64,000 bases of DNA from Halomicrobium zhouii (lineage in GTDB: Archaea > Halobacteriota > Halobacteria > Halobacteriales > Haloarculaceae): assembly GCF_900114435.1 (NCBI RefSeq), contig NZ_FOZK01000003.1, forward strand, positions 1 to 64,000, given 5' to 3'. The first letter of the stretch is position 1. Every line of letters begins with the position of its first letter. The position numbers and the translations under genes are program-made. Shown in pieces: positions 32,297-41,542 of the stretch. The notes under the pieces are model-generated. The model worked only from the letters and a program-made list of their open reading frames with translations. It was not told where the DNA came from and made no database searches.

Positions 32297-34137
32297 TGTT
32301 CGACAAAGTGCTCGTGGCCAACCGGGGCGAGATCGCGGTTCGCGTGATGCGGGCCTGCGAGGAACTCGGGGTCGGCACGGTCGCCGTCTACTCCGAGGCG
32401 GACAAGCACTCGGGGCACGTGCGCTACGCCGACGAGGCGTACAACGTCGGCCCCGCCCGGGCGGCCGACTCCTACACCGACCAGGAGGCGATCGTCGAGG
32501 CGGCACAGAAGGCCGAGGCAGACGCTATCCACCCCGGATACGGCTTCCTGGCCGAGAACGCCGAGTTCGCCGCTCGCGTCGAGGAGACCGAGGGGATCAC
32601 CTGGATCGGCCCCTCCAGCGAGGCCATGGAGTCCCTCGGAGAGAAGACCAAGGCCCGGACGATCATGCGGGAGGCCGACGTCCCCATCGTTCCGGGGACG
32701 ACAGAACCCGTGGAGGATGTCGAGCAGATCAAGGAGTTCGGCGAGGAACACGGCTACCCCCTCTTGATCAAGGCCGAGGGCGGTGGCGGCGGCATGGGCC
32801 AGGAAGTAGTCGCCGGGCCCGAGGCGGCCGAGGAGAGCCTCGAGACCGCCCAGCGAGAGGGGGAGGCGTACTTCTCGAACGCCTCGGTGTACCTCGAACG
32901 GTTCCTCGACAATCCCCGTCACATCGAAGTGCAGATCCTCGCTGACAGGCAGGGCAACGTCAGGCACCTCGGCGAACGGGACTGCTCGCTCCAGCGCCGC
33001 CAGCAGAAGGTCATCGAGGAGGGTCCCAGCCCCGCCATCACCGACGAACTCAGGGAGAAGATCGGCGAAGCCGCCCGACGTGGTGCCGACGCCGGCGACT
33101 ACTACAACGCCGGGACGTTCGAGTTCCTCGTCGAGGACGAGGACCGGAACGAGGAGGGCCTGCTCGACGCCGACTCGGACTTCTACTTCCTCGAGGTCAA
33201 CACGCGCATTCAGGTCGAACACACCGTCACGGAGGAACTGACGGACATCGACATCGTGAAGTGGCAGATCAGGGTCGCCGCCGGCCAGGAGCTCACCTTC
33301 GCCCAGGACGACGTCGAACTCGAGGGCCACGCGATGGAGTTCCGCATCAACGCGGAGAACGCCGCCGACGACTTCGCGCCCGCGACGGGCGGCGAGTTCG
33401 ACGTGTACGACCCGCCGGGCGGCATCGGCGTCCGCGTCGACGACGCCGCCCGACAGGGCGACGAACTGGTGACCGACTACGACTCGATGATCGCGAAGCT
33501 CATCACCTACGGGTCGGACCGCGGCGAGTGCATCGCCCGCGGGAAGCGGGCTCTCCCTGACTACGACATCCGGGGATTCCCCACCATCATCCCCTTCCAC
33601 CGGCTGATGCTCACCGACGAGGAATTCCTCGCCGGCAGGCACACGACGAAGTACCTCGACGAGAACCTCGACCCCGAACGCATCGACGAGGCCCAGGAGC
33701 GCTGGGGGACCGAACCCGCCCCCTCTGACGGCGACGACGAGGAAGAGGTCGTCGAGCGCGAGTTCACCGTCGAGGTCAACGGCAAGCGCTTCCAGGTCGA
33801 ACTCGAAGAGCGCGGCGCGCCCGCCATCCCCGTCGGCGATATCGACCAGTCCGGCGGCGCCCAGCGGCCCGACCGCCCCGGCGGCGGTGGCGACTCCGGC
33901 GGTGGCGGCGGGTCGAGCGCGGCCGGCGACGAAGTTGCCGCGGAGATGCAGGGCACCATCCTCGAAGTGAACGTCGCCGAGGGCGACGAGGTCGAATCCG
34001 GTGACGTCCTCTGCGTGCTGGAGGCGATGAAGATGGAGAACGACATCGTCGCCGAGCGCGGCGGCACCGTCACCGAAGTCGCCGTCGGCGAGGGCGACTC
34101 CGTCGACATGGGCGACCGCCTCGTCGTGATAGAGTAA
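32296..34137 (+). CDS. pccA: Acyl-CoA carboxylase biotin carboxylase plus biotin carrier subunit
   Basis: 613 aa. Residues 1-450 are biotin carboxylase: [20 protein letters not shown] (3-22), [14 protein letters not shown] near 76-89, the ATP-grasp glycine loop [10 protein letters not shown], and [14 protein letters not shown] near 302-315. A Gly/Ser linker (about 530-550) leads to the biotinyl domain with LEAMKMEN; the biotinylated residue is Lys579. It carboxylates its own biotin with ATP and bicarbonate, then hands CO2 to PccB. It has its own promoter 140 nt upstream, separate from pccB-pccX. The next gene, birA, encodes the ligase for Lys579. Confidence 0.95.
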   Translation: MFDKVLVANRGEIAVRVMRACEELGVGTVAVYSEADKHSGHVRYADEAYNVGPARAADSYTDQEAIVEAAQKAEADAIHPGYGFLAENAEFAARVEETEGITWIGPSSEAMESLGEKTKARTIMREADVPIVPGTTEPVEDVEQIKEFGEEHGYPLLIKAEGGGGGMGQEVVAGPEAAEESLETAQREGEAYFSNASVYLERFLDNPRHIEVQILADRQGNVRHLGERDCSLQRRQQKVIEEGPSPAITDELREKIGEAARRGADAGDYYNAGTFEFLVEDEDRNEEGLLDADSDFYFLEVNTRIQVEHTVTEELTDIDIVKWQIRVAAGQELTFAQDDVELEGHAMEFRINAENAADDFAPATGGEFDVYDPPGGIGVRVDDAARQGDELVTDYDSMIAKLITYGSDRGECIARGKRALPDYDIRGFPTIIPFHRLMLTDEEFLAGRHTTKYLDENLDPERIDEAQERWGTEPAPSDGDDEEEVVEREFTVEVNGKRFQVELEERGAPAIPVGDIDQSGGAQRPDRPGGGGDSGGGGGSSAAGDEVAAEMQGTILEVNVAEGDEVESGDVLCVLEAMKMENDIVAERGGTVTEVAVGEGDSVDMGDRLVVIE

Positions 34138-34295
34138 ATTTTACTTCGTCGGGTGCGCGCGGAGCGCACCGCACCTCGCAAAAATTAGTACAAGACTTCC
34201 TTCTCCCTCGGCTTCGCCTCGCGAGTAGTGAAACCGCGACGCTACGCGCCGCGGTATGCTAGTTCTTCAGCAGCACTTCTCGATCCGCCTTGGAT

Positions 34296-34304
34296 GCGTT
34301 TTTG
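34296..34304 (+). promoter_or_regulatory. TATA-like box of birA
   Basis: GCGTTTTTGG centred about 28 nt before the ATG at 34329; fixes the birA start as leaderless. Confidence 0.5.
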
Positions 34305-34328
34305 GTCGTCGCGCGAACACCGGTTGGT

Positions 34329-35309
34329 ATGCAAGAAACGCGGCGACGCGTCCTCGAGGCCCTCGCCGACGGGCCCGTCACCGGGCCCGAACTGGCCGAC
34401 TCTCTGGACGTCTCCCGGGCTGCGGTGTGGAAACACGTCGAGGCGCTCCGCGAGGTCGGATTCACGATCGCGAGCGACGACGACGGCTACGTCCTCGACG
34501 GCGTCCCCGAGTTCGGCGCCGAGGCCGTGGAGTTCGGCCTCGACGCGCCGTTCGAGGTCGAGTACCACGACAGCATCGACAGCACGAACCGGCGAGCCAG
34601 GGAACTGGCGCAGGACGACGCCGGTGACGTGGTCGTCCTCGCCGACGAGCAGACCGGCGGGAAGGGCCGACTGGATCGGGCGTGGTCGTCGCCGAGCGGC
34701 GGCATCTGGCTCAGCCTGGTCCTCCGGCCGGAGGTTCCGGCCGCCCACGTTCCCGCCTTCACGCTCGCCACCGCCGTCGCGGTCACGCGCGCCGCTCGCG
34801 AGGCGGGCGTCGACGCGCGGATCAAGTGGCCCAACGACGTCGTCGTGGGGGACGGGGTCGGCCCGGAGGGGCGACCGAACGGAGACGGCGAAGCCGTCGA
34901 CGAGGAACTGAAACTCGCGGGAATTCTCACCGAAACGCAGGGCGAGGCCGACCGGGTCTCGTGGGTGGTCGTCGGCGTCGGAATCAACGCCAACGTCGAC
35001 GTGGCAGACCTCCCGGCGGAGCGGGGCGTCACGAGCCTCAGGCAGGAGGTCGGCGACGTCGACCGCCGGGTGTTCACCCAGCGGGTGCTCGAAGCGCTCG
35101 ACGAGTTGCGAGACGACCTCCCCGGTGCAGTTGAGGAGTGGACCGAGTACGCGTCGACGCTGGGCAAGCGCGTCCGCGTGGAGACGCCGGGTGGGACCGT
35201 CGAGGGCGAGGCTGTCGACGTCGAGTTCCCCGGCGCGCTGGTTATCGACACCGGCGACGAACGGGTCACCGTCACCGCCGGCGACTGCGAACATCTGCGG
35301 CCGGTGTGA
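34329..35309 (+). CDS. birA: Biotin-[acyl-CoA-carboxylase] ligase with HTH domain
   Basis: 326 aa from the ATG at 34329; an in-frame start 39 nt upstream is rejected by promoter spacing. Residues 1-60 form a winged HTH (GPELADSLDVSRAAVWKHVEALREVG split near 18-44), so it may also be the biotin-operon repressor. The catalytic core has STNRRARELA, the biotinyl-adenylate loop GGKGRLDRAWSSPSGGIWLS (about 110-129), IKWPNDVVV (about 163-171) and VVVGVGINAN (about 215-224). The C-terminal SH3-like domain ends EHLRPV. It follows pccA, whose Lys579 is the obvious substrate. Confidence 0.95.
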   Translation: MQETRRRVLEALADGPVTGPELADSLDVSRAAVWKHVEALREVGFTIASDDDGYVLDGVPEFGAEAVEFGLDAPFEVEYHDSIDSTNRRARELAQDDAGDVVVLADEQTGGKGRLDRAWSSPSGGIWLSLVLRPEVPAAHVPAFTLATAVAVTRAAREAGVDARIKWPNDVVVGDGVGPEGRPNGDGEAVDEELKLAGILTETQGEADRVSWVVVGVGINANVDVADLPAERGVTSLRQEVGDVDRRVFTQRVLEALDELRDDLPGAVEEWTEYASTLGKRVRVETPGGTVEGEAVDVEFPGALVIDTGDERVTVTAGDCEHLRPV

Positions 35310-35323
35310 CCCGCACTAGGCGC

Positions 35324-35806
35324 TCAGTGCTCGACTTCCTGAACTGACGGCTCTCCGGCCGATTTTGGCTCCGTCTCCGCGTCGACGCGGACGGTAACGA
35401 CGGGCACCGACGACCGGCGGACGACGTGCTCGGCGACGCTGCCCAGCAACAGGCGGTTCAGTCCGCCGCGGCCGTGGGTCCCCATCACGACGACGTCACA
35501 GTCGGCCTCGTCGGCGCAATCGACGATCTGTGCCGCGGGCGCGCCCTCGGTGATCGTCTGGTCAACGTCGACGCCCTCGGGCATGCGACGCTGTGCTTCC
35601 TCCACGGCCGCCTCCCCCTCTTCCTGCATCAGCCCGTGGATGCCGTCGAGCGACGCGTCCATCGGCATCGTCGTCAGGCTCGCCGTGTCGACGACGTAGA
35701 GCGCGTGGACCGACGCGTCGTGGATCCGGGCGAGTTCGCCCGCGTGGTCTATCACCCGCGTCATGCCCGCGGAGCCGTCCGTCGGGAGCAGTATGCGGTC
35801 GTACAT
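35324..35806 (-). CDS. Universal stress protein (UspA family)
   Basis: 160 aa. A single Usp domain: MYDRILLPTDGSAGM (1-15), VHALYVVDTASL (about 33-44) and the ATP-binding GTHGRGGLNRLLLGSVAEHVVR split over about 110-131 (G-2X-G-9X-G-S pattern intact), followed by SVPVVTVR. It probably binds ATP and acts in stress adaptation; the precise role is not known for such proteins. It converges on birA with 14 nt between the stops. Confidence 0.9.
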   Translation of the reverse strand: MYDRILLPTDGSAGMTRVIDHAGELARIHDASVHALYVVDTASLTTMPMDASLDGIHGLMQEEGEAAVEEAQRRMPEGVDVDQTITEGAPAAQIVDCADEADCDVVVMGTHGRGGLNRLLLGSVAEHVVRRSSVPVVTVRVDAETEPKSAGEPSVQEVEH

Positions 35807-35839
35807 CGTCCTATGCTAACAAGTTTCGTAGGGGAGCGG

Positions 35840-36901
35840 TTAAGCGTTGTCGGGGGTGACGACGCGTTCCACGTCCGAGACGCCGGCGCGACGGACGACC
35901 GCGCGGACGACTTCGCGCGCGCCGGCGAGGTTGTGGGAGTCGCCGTCGAGCACGAGCAGGCGGGCGTCCCGTCCCTCCTCGACGAGGCCGCAGTTCAGGC
36001 CCGCCATTTCTGCCCCGTTGACGGTCGCCATCCGCAGGACTTCGGCGGCAGGGACGTCGGCGACCTTCGCGGTGAACTCCATCTCGCGGAACATCGACGG
36101 GCTGTTGAGGAAGACGTTGTCCGTCCCCAGCGCCACCGTCGTCCGTTCGGCGAGTTCGGCGATGGGTGGCATCCCGACCCCGGTCACGAGGTTCGAACGC
36201 GGGCAGACGGCGACCGGGATCTCGCTGTCCGCGACGCGGTCGAGGTGGACGTCGTCGGCGTACACCATGTGGACCAGGAAGTCCGGGTCCAGGTCCAGCG
36301 CGGGGTTGATGTCCGACGGGTCGACCTCGCCAGCGTGGATGCCGAACAGTTTCCCCGCTTCAGCAGTCGCCTTGCGCTCTCGGCCGAACTCGGCGTCGTT
36401 CGCGCCGCTGGCGCCGAAGCCGTCGCTGGCCTCCATCGCATCGACGGTCTCGCGTCCGAGGACGACTGCCGCCAGGTTCGACCCGGAGAGGGCGTCCTCG
36501 ATAGCCCGGACGCCGTCGACGCCGCCCTCGCGGAACTCGACGAACGCGCCCGTCCCGGATTGCTCCATGAACGCGAACGACCGTTCCATCGCCGCGACAA
36601 GTTCCTCGTGGCTCGCCTCCCGGAGCAGCCGGTGCTTGAGGCCGTCCGGCGGCGCCACGAGTTCTTCGAGTGAGAGCCCGCCGCCGGCTTCCTTCGCGAT
36701 GGAGTCACCGACGTGGGTGTGTGCGTTGACGAACGCCGGCAGAATGATCTGATCACTATCGACGTCGGCAGCCTCGACGGCCGTGATCTCGCCGTCCTCG
36801 ACGACGACGCGTCCCTCGATCGGTTCGAACGACCGACCGCGCAGGATCGTGCCTTCGAGTTCCAGTACTTCGCCTTCGGAGTCCATACTCGAGTGTTCCA
36901 T
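35840..36901 (-). CDS. Amidohydrolase-family protein (TRZ/ATZ-type deaminase or hydrolase)
   Basis: 353 aa. The TIM-barrel metal site is visible: HxH in NAHTHVGDS (residues about 59-67), HAGEVD (about 192-197), the next His in DFLVHMVYAD (about 208-217) and the catalytic Asp in LGTDNVFLNSPS (about 259-270). The GDADLVLLD-like end is present as GRDARLLVLDGDSHN. Relatives deaminate or dechlorinate nucleobase-like substrates; specificity is unknown. The ATG at 36901 lies 5 nt after the HD-gene stop; an internal ATG at 36886 is an alternative. Confidence 0.82.
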   Translation of the reverse strand: MEHSSMDSEGEVLELEGTILRGRSFEPIEGRVVVEDGEITAVEAADVDSDQIILPAFVNAHTHVGDSIAKEAGGGLSLEELVAPPDGLKHRLLREASHEELVAAMERSFAFMEQSGTGAFVEFREGGVDGVRAIEDALSGSNLAAVVLGRETVDAMEASDGFGASGANDAEFGRERKATAEAGKLFGIHAGEVDPSDINPALDLDPDFLVHMVYADDVHLDRVADSEIPVAVCPRSNLVTGVGMPPIAELAERTTVALGTDNVFLNSPSMFREMEFTAKVADVPAAEVLRMATVNGAEMAGLNCGLVEEGRDARLLVLDGDSHNLAGAREVVRAVVRRAGVSDVERVVTPDNA

Positions 36902-36906
36902 TGCAG

Positions 36907-38130
36907 TCAGTTGAACTCGTCGAGAGTCGCGTGGATGCCGGGCCTGACGTCTCGCACGCGAGCGCCGTCGAGTTCCAGCCCGAGCACGCGGATCGCCGCG
37001 TCACCGACCCGGTCGGCGACGTCCGGCGGCGCGTACACCCCGAGACGCCACTGGTCGTGCTGGGCGGCCCGGAGCGCGCTCACGAGCGTCGACTGTTCCG
37101 CGAGCGGGCGGACCTGTCCGTTGACGACGACGCGGCTCGTCGACTCCGTCATCGACGGTTCGTCCGGGACGTCGAGGACGACGTGTTCGGGGTCGACGTT
37201 GGCCGCGTCCGCCACCTCACGCTCCAGCGACCGCACGCGCTCGTGGTCGCTTTCGAGCAGCGGGTCCGGGACGGCGTCCATCTCGGCCCAGACGGAGCGC
37301 TTGTAGAGGGTTCGCCGGCTCAGTCGGCCGGCGAGTTCGGCCGTCGCCTGGCAGTCCCGGAGCGCGACGAGGAGGTCGCTGTCGTCCCAGCGGCGGAGTT
37401 CCGATGCGTCGGTCCGGGTCTCGGCGAGCAACCGCTCCGTCGCCCGTCGCAGCATCGATTTCGCGATGCGCGCGACGTGGTGCTGGTAGACAGTGGGGTT
37501 CATCAGCGCGCGTGCGAGCAGGAGCGACTCGGCCGTCTGGACGTTCCCCTCGTCGAGGACCAGGTCACCGTCGACGAAGCGGAGTTCACGCACCAGCCGC
37601 TCGTGGTCGATGGTCCCGTAAGGAACGCCGGTGTGGTGAGCGTCCCGGACCAGGTAGTCCATCCGGTCGACGTCGAGTTCCCCGGAGACCAGCTGGCCGA
37701 GCTCGCCCTCGCCCGCGACCAGGCCGGCGACGCTGTCGGGGTTGAGGCCGTGCTCGGAGAGGACGCGGGCGACGTCGCCCGTCCCGAGCAGTTCGTCGAC
37801 GTCGTCGTGGTACAGCCCCGTCTCGCGGTAGACGAGCTCCTCGATGTTGTGACTGTACGGCGAGTGGCCGACGTCGTGGAGGATGGCCGCCGCGCGGACG
37901 CGTTCGGCCTGCTGTCCCTCGATGCCCAGGTGTGAGAGCGCCTGGTCGGCGAGGTAGTACACCCCCAGCGAGTGCTCGAAGCGCGTGTGATTGGCCGACG
38001 GATAGACGAGTGTCACCGTCCCCAGTTGCTTGACGTGGCGTAACCGCTGGACGGGTGCCGTATCGAGCAGCGCCTCCGCGACCCCATCGAGTTCGATGTG
38101 GTCGTGCACGCTGTCCTTTATCGTGGTCAT
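36907..38130 (-). CDS. HD-domain phosphohydrolase (COG1078, dNTPase-like)
   Basis: 407 aa from the ATG at 38130 (MTTIKDSVHDHIELDG). The metal-binding series is H..HD..D: NHTRFEHSLGVYYLAD (residues about 46-61), AAILHDVGHSPYSH (about 80-93) and SGELDVDRMDYLVRDA (about 147-162). This matches SAMHD1/dGTPase-like archaeal proteins that hydrolyse dNTPs or related nucleotides; the substrate is inferred. A TATTTTAAAG-type box on the minus strand (38150-38160) is 26 nt upstream, so the mRNA is leaderless. Co-oriented with the amidohydrolase, which fits a nucleotide salvage pair. Confidence 0.88.
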   Translation of the reverse strand: MTTIKDSVHDHIELDGVAEALLDTAPVQRLRHVKQLGTVTLVYPSANHTRFEHSLGVYYLADQALSHLGIEGQQAERVRAAAILHDVGHSPYSHNIEELVYRETGLYHDDVDELLGTGDVARVLSEHGLNPDSVAGLVAGEGELGQLVSGELDVDRMDYLVRDAHHTGVPYGTIDHERLVRELRFVDGDLVLDEGNVQTAESLLLARALMNPTVYQHHVARIAKSMLRRATERLLAETRTDASELRRWDDSDLLVALRDCQATAELAGRLSRRTLYKRSVWAEMDAVPDPLLESDHERVRSLEREVADAANVDPEHVVLDVPDEPSMTESTSRVVVNGQVRPLAEQSTLVSALRAAQHDQWRLGVYAPPDVADRVGDAAIRVLGLELDGARVRDVRPGIHATLDEFN

Positions 38131-38149
38131 GGCTGCTCCTTGGCGCCGT

Positions 38150-38160
38150 CTCGCTTTAAA
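38150..38160 (-). promoter_or_regulatory. TATA box of the HD-hydrolase operon
   Basis: CATTTTAAAGC on the minus strand, centred 26 nt before the ATG at 38130. Confidence 0.6.
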
Positions 38161-38189
38161 ATGCGTTCCTCGATGGGCCCGTGACAACT

Positions 38190-38237
38190 GGCCCCCTGAC
38201 CGCCCGGCCCCCTGGCTGCCCGGCCCCCTGACCGCCC
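38190..38237. repeat. Three 16-bp tandem repeats
   Basis: GGCCCCCTGACCGCCC, GGCCCCCTGGCTGCCC and GGCCCCCTGACCGCCC follow head to tail (38190-38205, 38206-38221, 38222-38237) between the HD gene promoter and the stop of the phosphatase gene. Units 1 and 3 are identical; unit 2 differs at three positions. Confidence 0.85.
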
Positions 38238-38250
38238 CATACCACCCGAA

Positions 38251-38802
38251 TCAGGCGAAGTGTGCGAGCAGTTCGTACAGTTCACCGCGGCGCGCGTTGC
38301 CCCTCTCCTCGGCCTCCGCGGGCGAGCGCCCCATCTCCTCGACCGTCTCGATGGCGTCGACTGGGTCGTAGTCCCGGCCGTGGACGAGCCACGCGGCGAG
38401 GACGTGGCCCGTCCGACCGATGCCGGCGAGACAGTGGACCACCACTCGCTCGTCGTTCGCGACGGCGTCGTCGAGGAAGGGAAACAACTCTGTCTCTAGC
38501 GTCTTCGCATCGGCGAGGTGGTGGTCCGGGATCGGGACGTGCCGGACGTTCTCCGGACCGAACGCTCGCTCGTATCGCCCCTGGTCCGCGTCGGTGCTAT
38601 CGAGTTGATCGCCCGAGAGGAGATAGCACACCCGGTCGATGCCCCGTTCGAGCATGAAGTCGGCCCACTCGTCGACGGCGTCGTCGTGGTCCACCGTCGA
38701 GTGCCAGCCGGGGCAACAGGCGCCATAGACGTGTTCCTCTTCGGGAGCCGCCGGTGCGAACCGGTGGACGTCGGTGGGGGACCCGTTTCGTGCGTCGGGC
38801 AT
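38251..38802 (-). CDS. Dual-specificity/PTP-like protein phosphatase
   Basis: 183 aa from the ATG at 38802 (MPDARNGSPTDVHRF). The catalytic Cys-X5-Arg loop is VVHCLAGIGRTGHVLAAW (residues about 119-136), with Cys and Arg intact. A plausible general acid Asp lies in IPDHHLAD (about 90-97). Such haloarchaeal proteins could dephosphorylate Tyr/Ser or a phospho-metabolite; the partner is unknown, although a Hanks-type pseudokinase is present elsewhere in the window. It shares a 160-nt divergent spacer with cofD. Confidence 0.85.
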   Translation of the reverse strand: MPDARNGSPTDVHRFAPAAPEEEHVYGACCPGWHSTVDHDDAVDEWADFMLERGIDRVCYLLSGDQLDSTDADQGRYERAFGPENVRHVPIPDHHLADAKTLETELFPFLDDAVANDERVVVHCLAGIGRTGHVLAAWLVHGRDYDPVDAIETVEEMGRSPAEAEERGNARRGELYELLAHFA

Positions 38803-38880
38803 TAGGGCGAAAGTCTCCCCCGACTGACTTGAAGGTAACACCGCAGTTCTCAAGCGTGACAACTGGGGCTGGACGGTGGG

Positions 38881-38919
38881 GGCAGCCGACCATGGCAGCC
38901 GACCGTGGCAGCCGACCGA
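38881..38919. repeat. Three 13-bp tandem repeats upstream of cofD
   Basis: GGCAGCCGACCAT, GGCAGCCGACCGT and GGCAGCCGACCGA run head to tail just before the GTTTTAT box of cofD (38929-38935). The position could place bound proteins next to the promoter, or it may be a replication-slippage track. Confidence 0.85.
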
Positions 38920-38928
38920 TTGTGTAAC

Positions 38929-38936
38929 GTTTTATC
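38929..38936 (+). promoter_or_regulatory. TATA box of the cofD operon
   Basis: CGTTTTATC centred about 29 nt before the cofD ATG at 38962. Confidence 0.55.
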
Positions 38937-38961
38937 ACGACGCTACCCCCTACGTCGCTCT

Positions 38962-39954
38962 ATGGTGACGTTCCTCTCCGGTGGCACGGGGACCCCCAAG
39001 CTACTCGCTGGCGCCGCCCCGGTCTTCCCGCCCGCCGAGACGACGGTCGTCGGCAACACCGGCGACGACGTCGAACTCGCGGGCCACCTCGTCTGTCCGG
39101 ATCTCGACACCGTCCTCTTTCTCGACGGCGACGTCCTCGACCGCGACCTGTGGTGGGGAATCGCGGACGACACCGCTGCGACGCACGACGAACTCCACCG
39201 ACTGGCCGAGGAAGCCGACCTCGAATCCGGCCCACGGTATCTGCCAGACGACGTCCAGACCGCCGGTCGCTCAATCTCGCGTTGGCGCCGATTCTCCGGC
39301 GTTGCGGAGTTCATGCACATCGGCGACCGCGACCGCGCCGTCCACCTCACTCGAACCGGACTGCTCGACGAGGGCCACACGCTCACCGAGGCCACTCAGG
39401 TCATCGCCGACGCCTTCGGTCTCGAACGGACGCTCCTCCCGATGTCGGACGACCCCGTCGCGACTATCGTCCACACGCCGGACGGCCCTCAGCACTTCCA
39501 GGAGTGGTGGGTCGCCCGCGGCGGCGAGCCCGGCGTCGAGCGCGTCGAGTTCCGCGGCGCCGACGAGGCCCGGCCGACCGACGCCGTGCTGACCGCACTC
39601 GACGACCCGGTCGTCGTCGGTCCGTCGAATCCCGTCACGAGTATCGGGCCGATGCTTGCGCTGCCGGAGTTCGAGGAGCGTCTTCAGCAAACGCCCGTCG
39701 TCGCAGTCTCCCCGTTCGTGGCGGACGAGGTGTTCTCCGGTCCGGCCGCGGACCTCATGGCCGCGACGGGACGCGAACCCAGCACGGCCGGCGTCGCCGA
39801 AGCGTATCCCTTTGCGGACGCGTTCGTCCTCGACGACGCCGACGACACGGACCTGGACCGACCCGTCGTCAGGACCGACACGGCGATGGACGACGCCGCC
39901 GACGCCGAGCGCGTCGCGCGAGCGGTCGCGGACGCGCTGGAGGTGGCCTCGTGA
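38962..39954 (+). CDS. cofD: 2-phospho-L-lactate transferase (F420 biosynthesis)
   Basis: 330 aa from the ATG at 38962. CofD joins the activated phospholactate or phosphoenolpyruvate guanylate to Fo, making F420-0 (or its dehydro form). Signatures: [12 protein letters not shown] (4-15), [20 protein letters not shown] (about 32-51), [19 protein letters not shown] in the middle, and [15 protein letters not shown] (about 217-231). It supplies the cofactor used by the LLM oxidoreductase at 9482-10486. It is the first gene of a four-gene operon; its stop overlaps the next GTG. Confidence 0.95.
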   Translation: MVTFLSGGTGTPKLLAGAAPVFPPAETTVVGNTGDDVELAGHLVCPDLDTVLFLDGDVLDRDLWWGIADDTAATHDELHRLAEEADLESGPRYLPDDVQTAGRSISRWRRFSGVAEFMHIGDRDRAVHLTRTGLLDEGHTLTEATQVIADAFGLERTLLPMSDDPVATIVHTPDGPQHFQEWWVARGGEPGVERVEFRGADEARPTDAVLTALDDPVVVGPSNPVTSIGPMLALPEFEERLQQTPVVAVSPFVADEVFSGPAADLMAATGREPSTAGVAEAYPFADAFVLDDADDTDLDRPVVRTDTAMDDAADAERVARAVADALEVAS

Positions 39955-40712
39955 GTTCACGACCTCTCTTCGAGCCCCGCGTCGCCGCCGCCAGCCTGAG
40001 TGGCGCGTCAGACGCGGAGTGGGCCCGCGCCGCCGCCGAGTACGTCGGCTGTGCGTTCCTCGGCGGGGTCGCCCTGGACGAGCCGACTCGTCGGGCGGCC
40101 AGGCAGCTGGTCGACCGCGACCGCGAGGAGTTCCTCCCGGCCGACCCACACCACTTCGTCAACTCGCAGCTCCGGGCCCTCGACGACGTGCCGATTCGGC
40201 CGGCGGTGAACGTGCGCAGTTCGACGCTGGTTCCGCTGGAGGACGCGGCCGACCTCTGTCGCGACCACGACGCGATCCTGGAGATAAACGCCCACTGTCG
40301 GCAGGAGGAAATGTGCGACGCACGTGCGGGCGAAGCGTTGCTCCACCAGCCGGGTCGGCTGTGCAAGCAGGTCGAGGCCGCCACGGCGACCGGCGCCACG
40401 GTCGGCGTCAAGGTGCGCGCCGAGGTCGACGGGGTCGATCTGCCGGCGCTGGCCGCGGACCTCGACGCGGTTGGCGCCGACCTGATTCACGTCGACGCGA
40501 TGGACTCCGAGCCAGTCGTGGCCGACGTCGCCGATGCGGTGGACGCCTTCGTCGTCGCCAACAACGAGGTCCGGGACGAGCCGTCGGTGCGGGAGTATCT
40601 GGAATACGGTGCCGACGCCGTCAGCGTCGGCCGCCCGAGCGACGACCCGCGAGTCCTCCAGCGCGTCCGCGAGGCGACCGACGCGTGGTTCCGGGAGGAG
40701 GCTTCGCCGTGA
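39951..40712 (+). CDS. Dihydrouridine-synthase-like FMN TIM-barrel protein
   Basis: 253 aa from a GTG at 39951 overlapping the cofD stop (GTGA). The barrel has [18 protein letters not shown] at the start, [23 protein letters not shown] near residues 104-126 (where Dus enzymes have INxGCP with the catalytic Cys), [13 protein letters not shown] (KVR as in the phosphate/FMN strand) and [28 protein letters not shown] at the end (GAD.V.xGR as in Dus). The Pro after Cys is replaced by Arg and the protein is about 70 residues shorter than tRNA Dus, so a non-tRNA substrate is quite possible. Its place in a cofactor operon makes a metabolic flavoenzyme plausible. Confidence 0.72.
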   Translation: MSSRPLFEPRVAAASLSGASDAEWARAAAEYVGCAFLGGVALDEPTRRAARQLVDRDREEFLPADPHHFVNSQLRALDDVPIRPAVNVRSSTLVPLEDAADLCRDHDAILEINAHCRQEEMCDARAGEALLHQPGRLCKQVEAATATGATVGVKVRAEVDGVDLPALAADLDAVGADLIHVDAMDSEPVVADVADAVDAFVVANNEVRDEPSVREYLEYGADAVSVGRPSDDPRVLQRVREATDAWFREEASP

Positions 40713-41542
40713 GATCTCTCGCCCAGAACGCCGAGCTGGCGCTCCTGCTGGAGGTGACGAGCACGCCGAAACCCGGAAACGTCGACCGGCGTCACGAGTA
40801 CGACGACCTACGATTCGAGCACTTCCTCGCCGGTGCGGTCGGGGCCCGGCCCGGGCTGGACGTCGCCGCCGACGGTGGCCCGGTCGGCCGGGCGTTCGAA
40901 CGATCCGTCGAGGGAATGGCCGAGCAGAAGGGCGGCAACACCCAGTTCGGAGCGCTGTTGCTGGTCACGCCGCTCGTCGCGACTGCGGCATCGGGAGCGC
41001 TGACTCCCGAGCGGGCCAGCGATGTCGTCTCGGGAACGACCGTCGAGGACGCGGCGGAGTTCTACCGGGCGTTCGAGCACGTCGACGTCGCGGTGGACGA
41101 CCCGCCCGAGGACCTGGACGCGCTGGACGTCCGACGGGGGAGCGACGCTATTCCCGAACTCGAAGCTCGGGACCTCACGCTCGCGGACGTGATGGGACTC
41201 AGTGCGGACGTCGACGGCGTCGCGGCCGAGTGGGTCGATGGATTCTCCCGGTGTTTCGAGGCGGCCGCCGCGATAGAACGACGCGACGGGCCAGTCCCGG
41301 ACCGCGCGGCACACGTCTTCCTCGAATTGCTCGCCGACGAGGTCGACACGTTCGTCGTGACCCGCAACGACCGCGAGACGGCCGAAGAAGTCACGCGGCG
41401 GGCCCAGGCAGTGCTCGACGGCGAGGAGGACGCCGCCGACCTGGCCGACGAGTTCGTGGAACGCGACGTCAACCCGGGGACGACGGCCGACATAATCGCC
41501 GCGGCCCTCTTCGTCGCGCTGGAACGGGGGCTCCAGGTGTGA
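40709..41542 (+). CDS. CitG/MdcB-like protein (triphosphoribosyl-dephospho-CoA synthase family)
   Basis: 277 aa from a GTG at 40709 overlapping the previous stop. The family motif is LLLEVTSTPKPGNVDRRHEYDDL split around residues 11-33 (EV..TPKPGNVDR is diagnostic), with GGNTQFGALLLVTPL (about 74-88) and the late DEFVERDVNPGTTADIIAAALFV. CitG itself makes the prosthetic group of citrate lyase, but no citrate or malonate lyase genes are visible here. The archaeal branch probably has another role. The conserved neighbourhood with CofD and DUF447 is the main clue. Confidence 0.8.
   Translation: MRSLAQNAELALLLEVTSTPKPGNVDRRHEYDDLRFEHFLAGAVGARPGLDVAADGGPVGRAFERSVEGMAEQKGGNTQFGALLLVTPLVATAASGALTPERASDVVSGTTVEDAAEFYRAFEHVDVAVDDPPEDLDALDVRRGSDAIPELEARDLTLADVMGLSADVDGVAAEWVDGFSRCFEAAAAIERRDGPVPDRAAHVFLELLADEVDTFVVTRNDRETAEEVTRRAQAVLDGEEDAADLADEFVERDVNPGTTADIIAAALFVALERGLQV

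Noticed and set aside
29998-33642. A 1214-codon open frame on the minus strand opposite pccB, pccX and pccA
   Set aside because: It is antisense to three clearly conserved genes, its translation has the Val/Asp/Arg/Leu composition of a reverse-frame shadow in GC-rich DNA, and no motif is visible.
39001-39930. Alternative frames of the cofD region as separate genes
   Set aside because: They are Arg/Ser-rich shadows of cofD; the cofD frame carries all family motifs.
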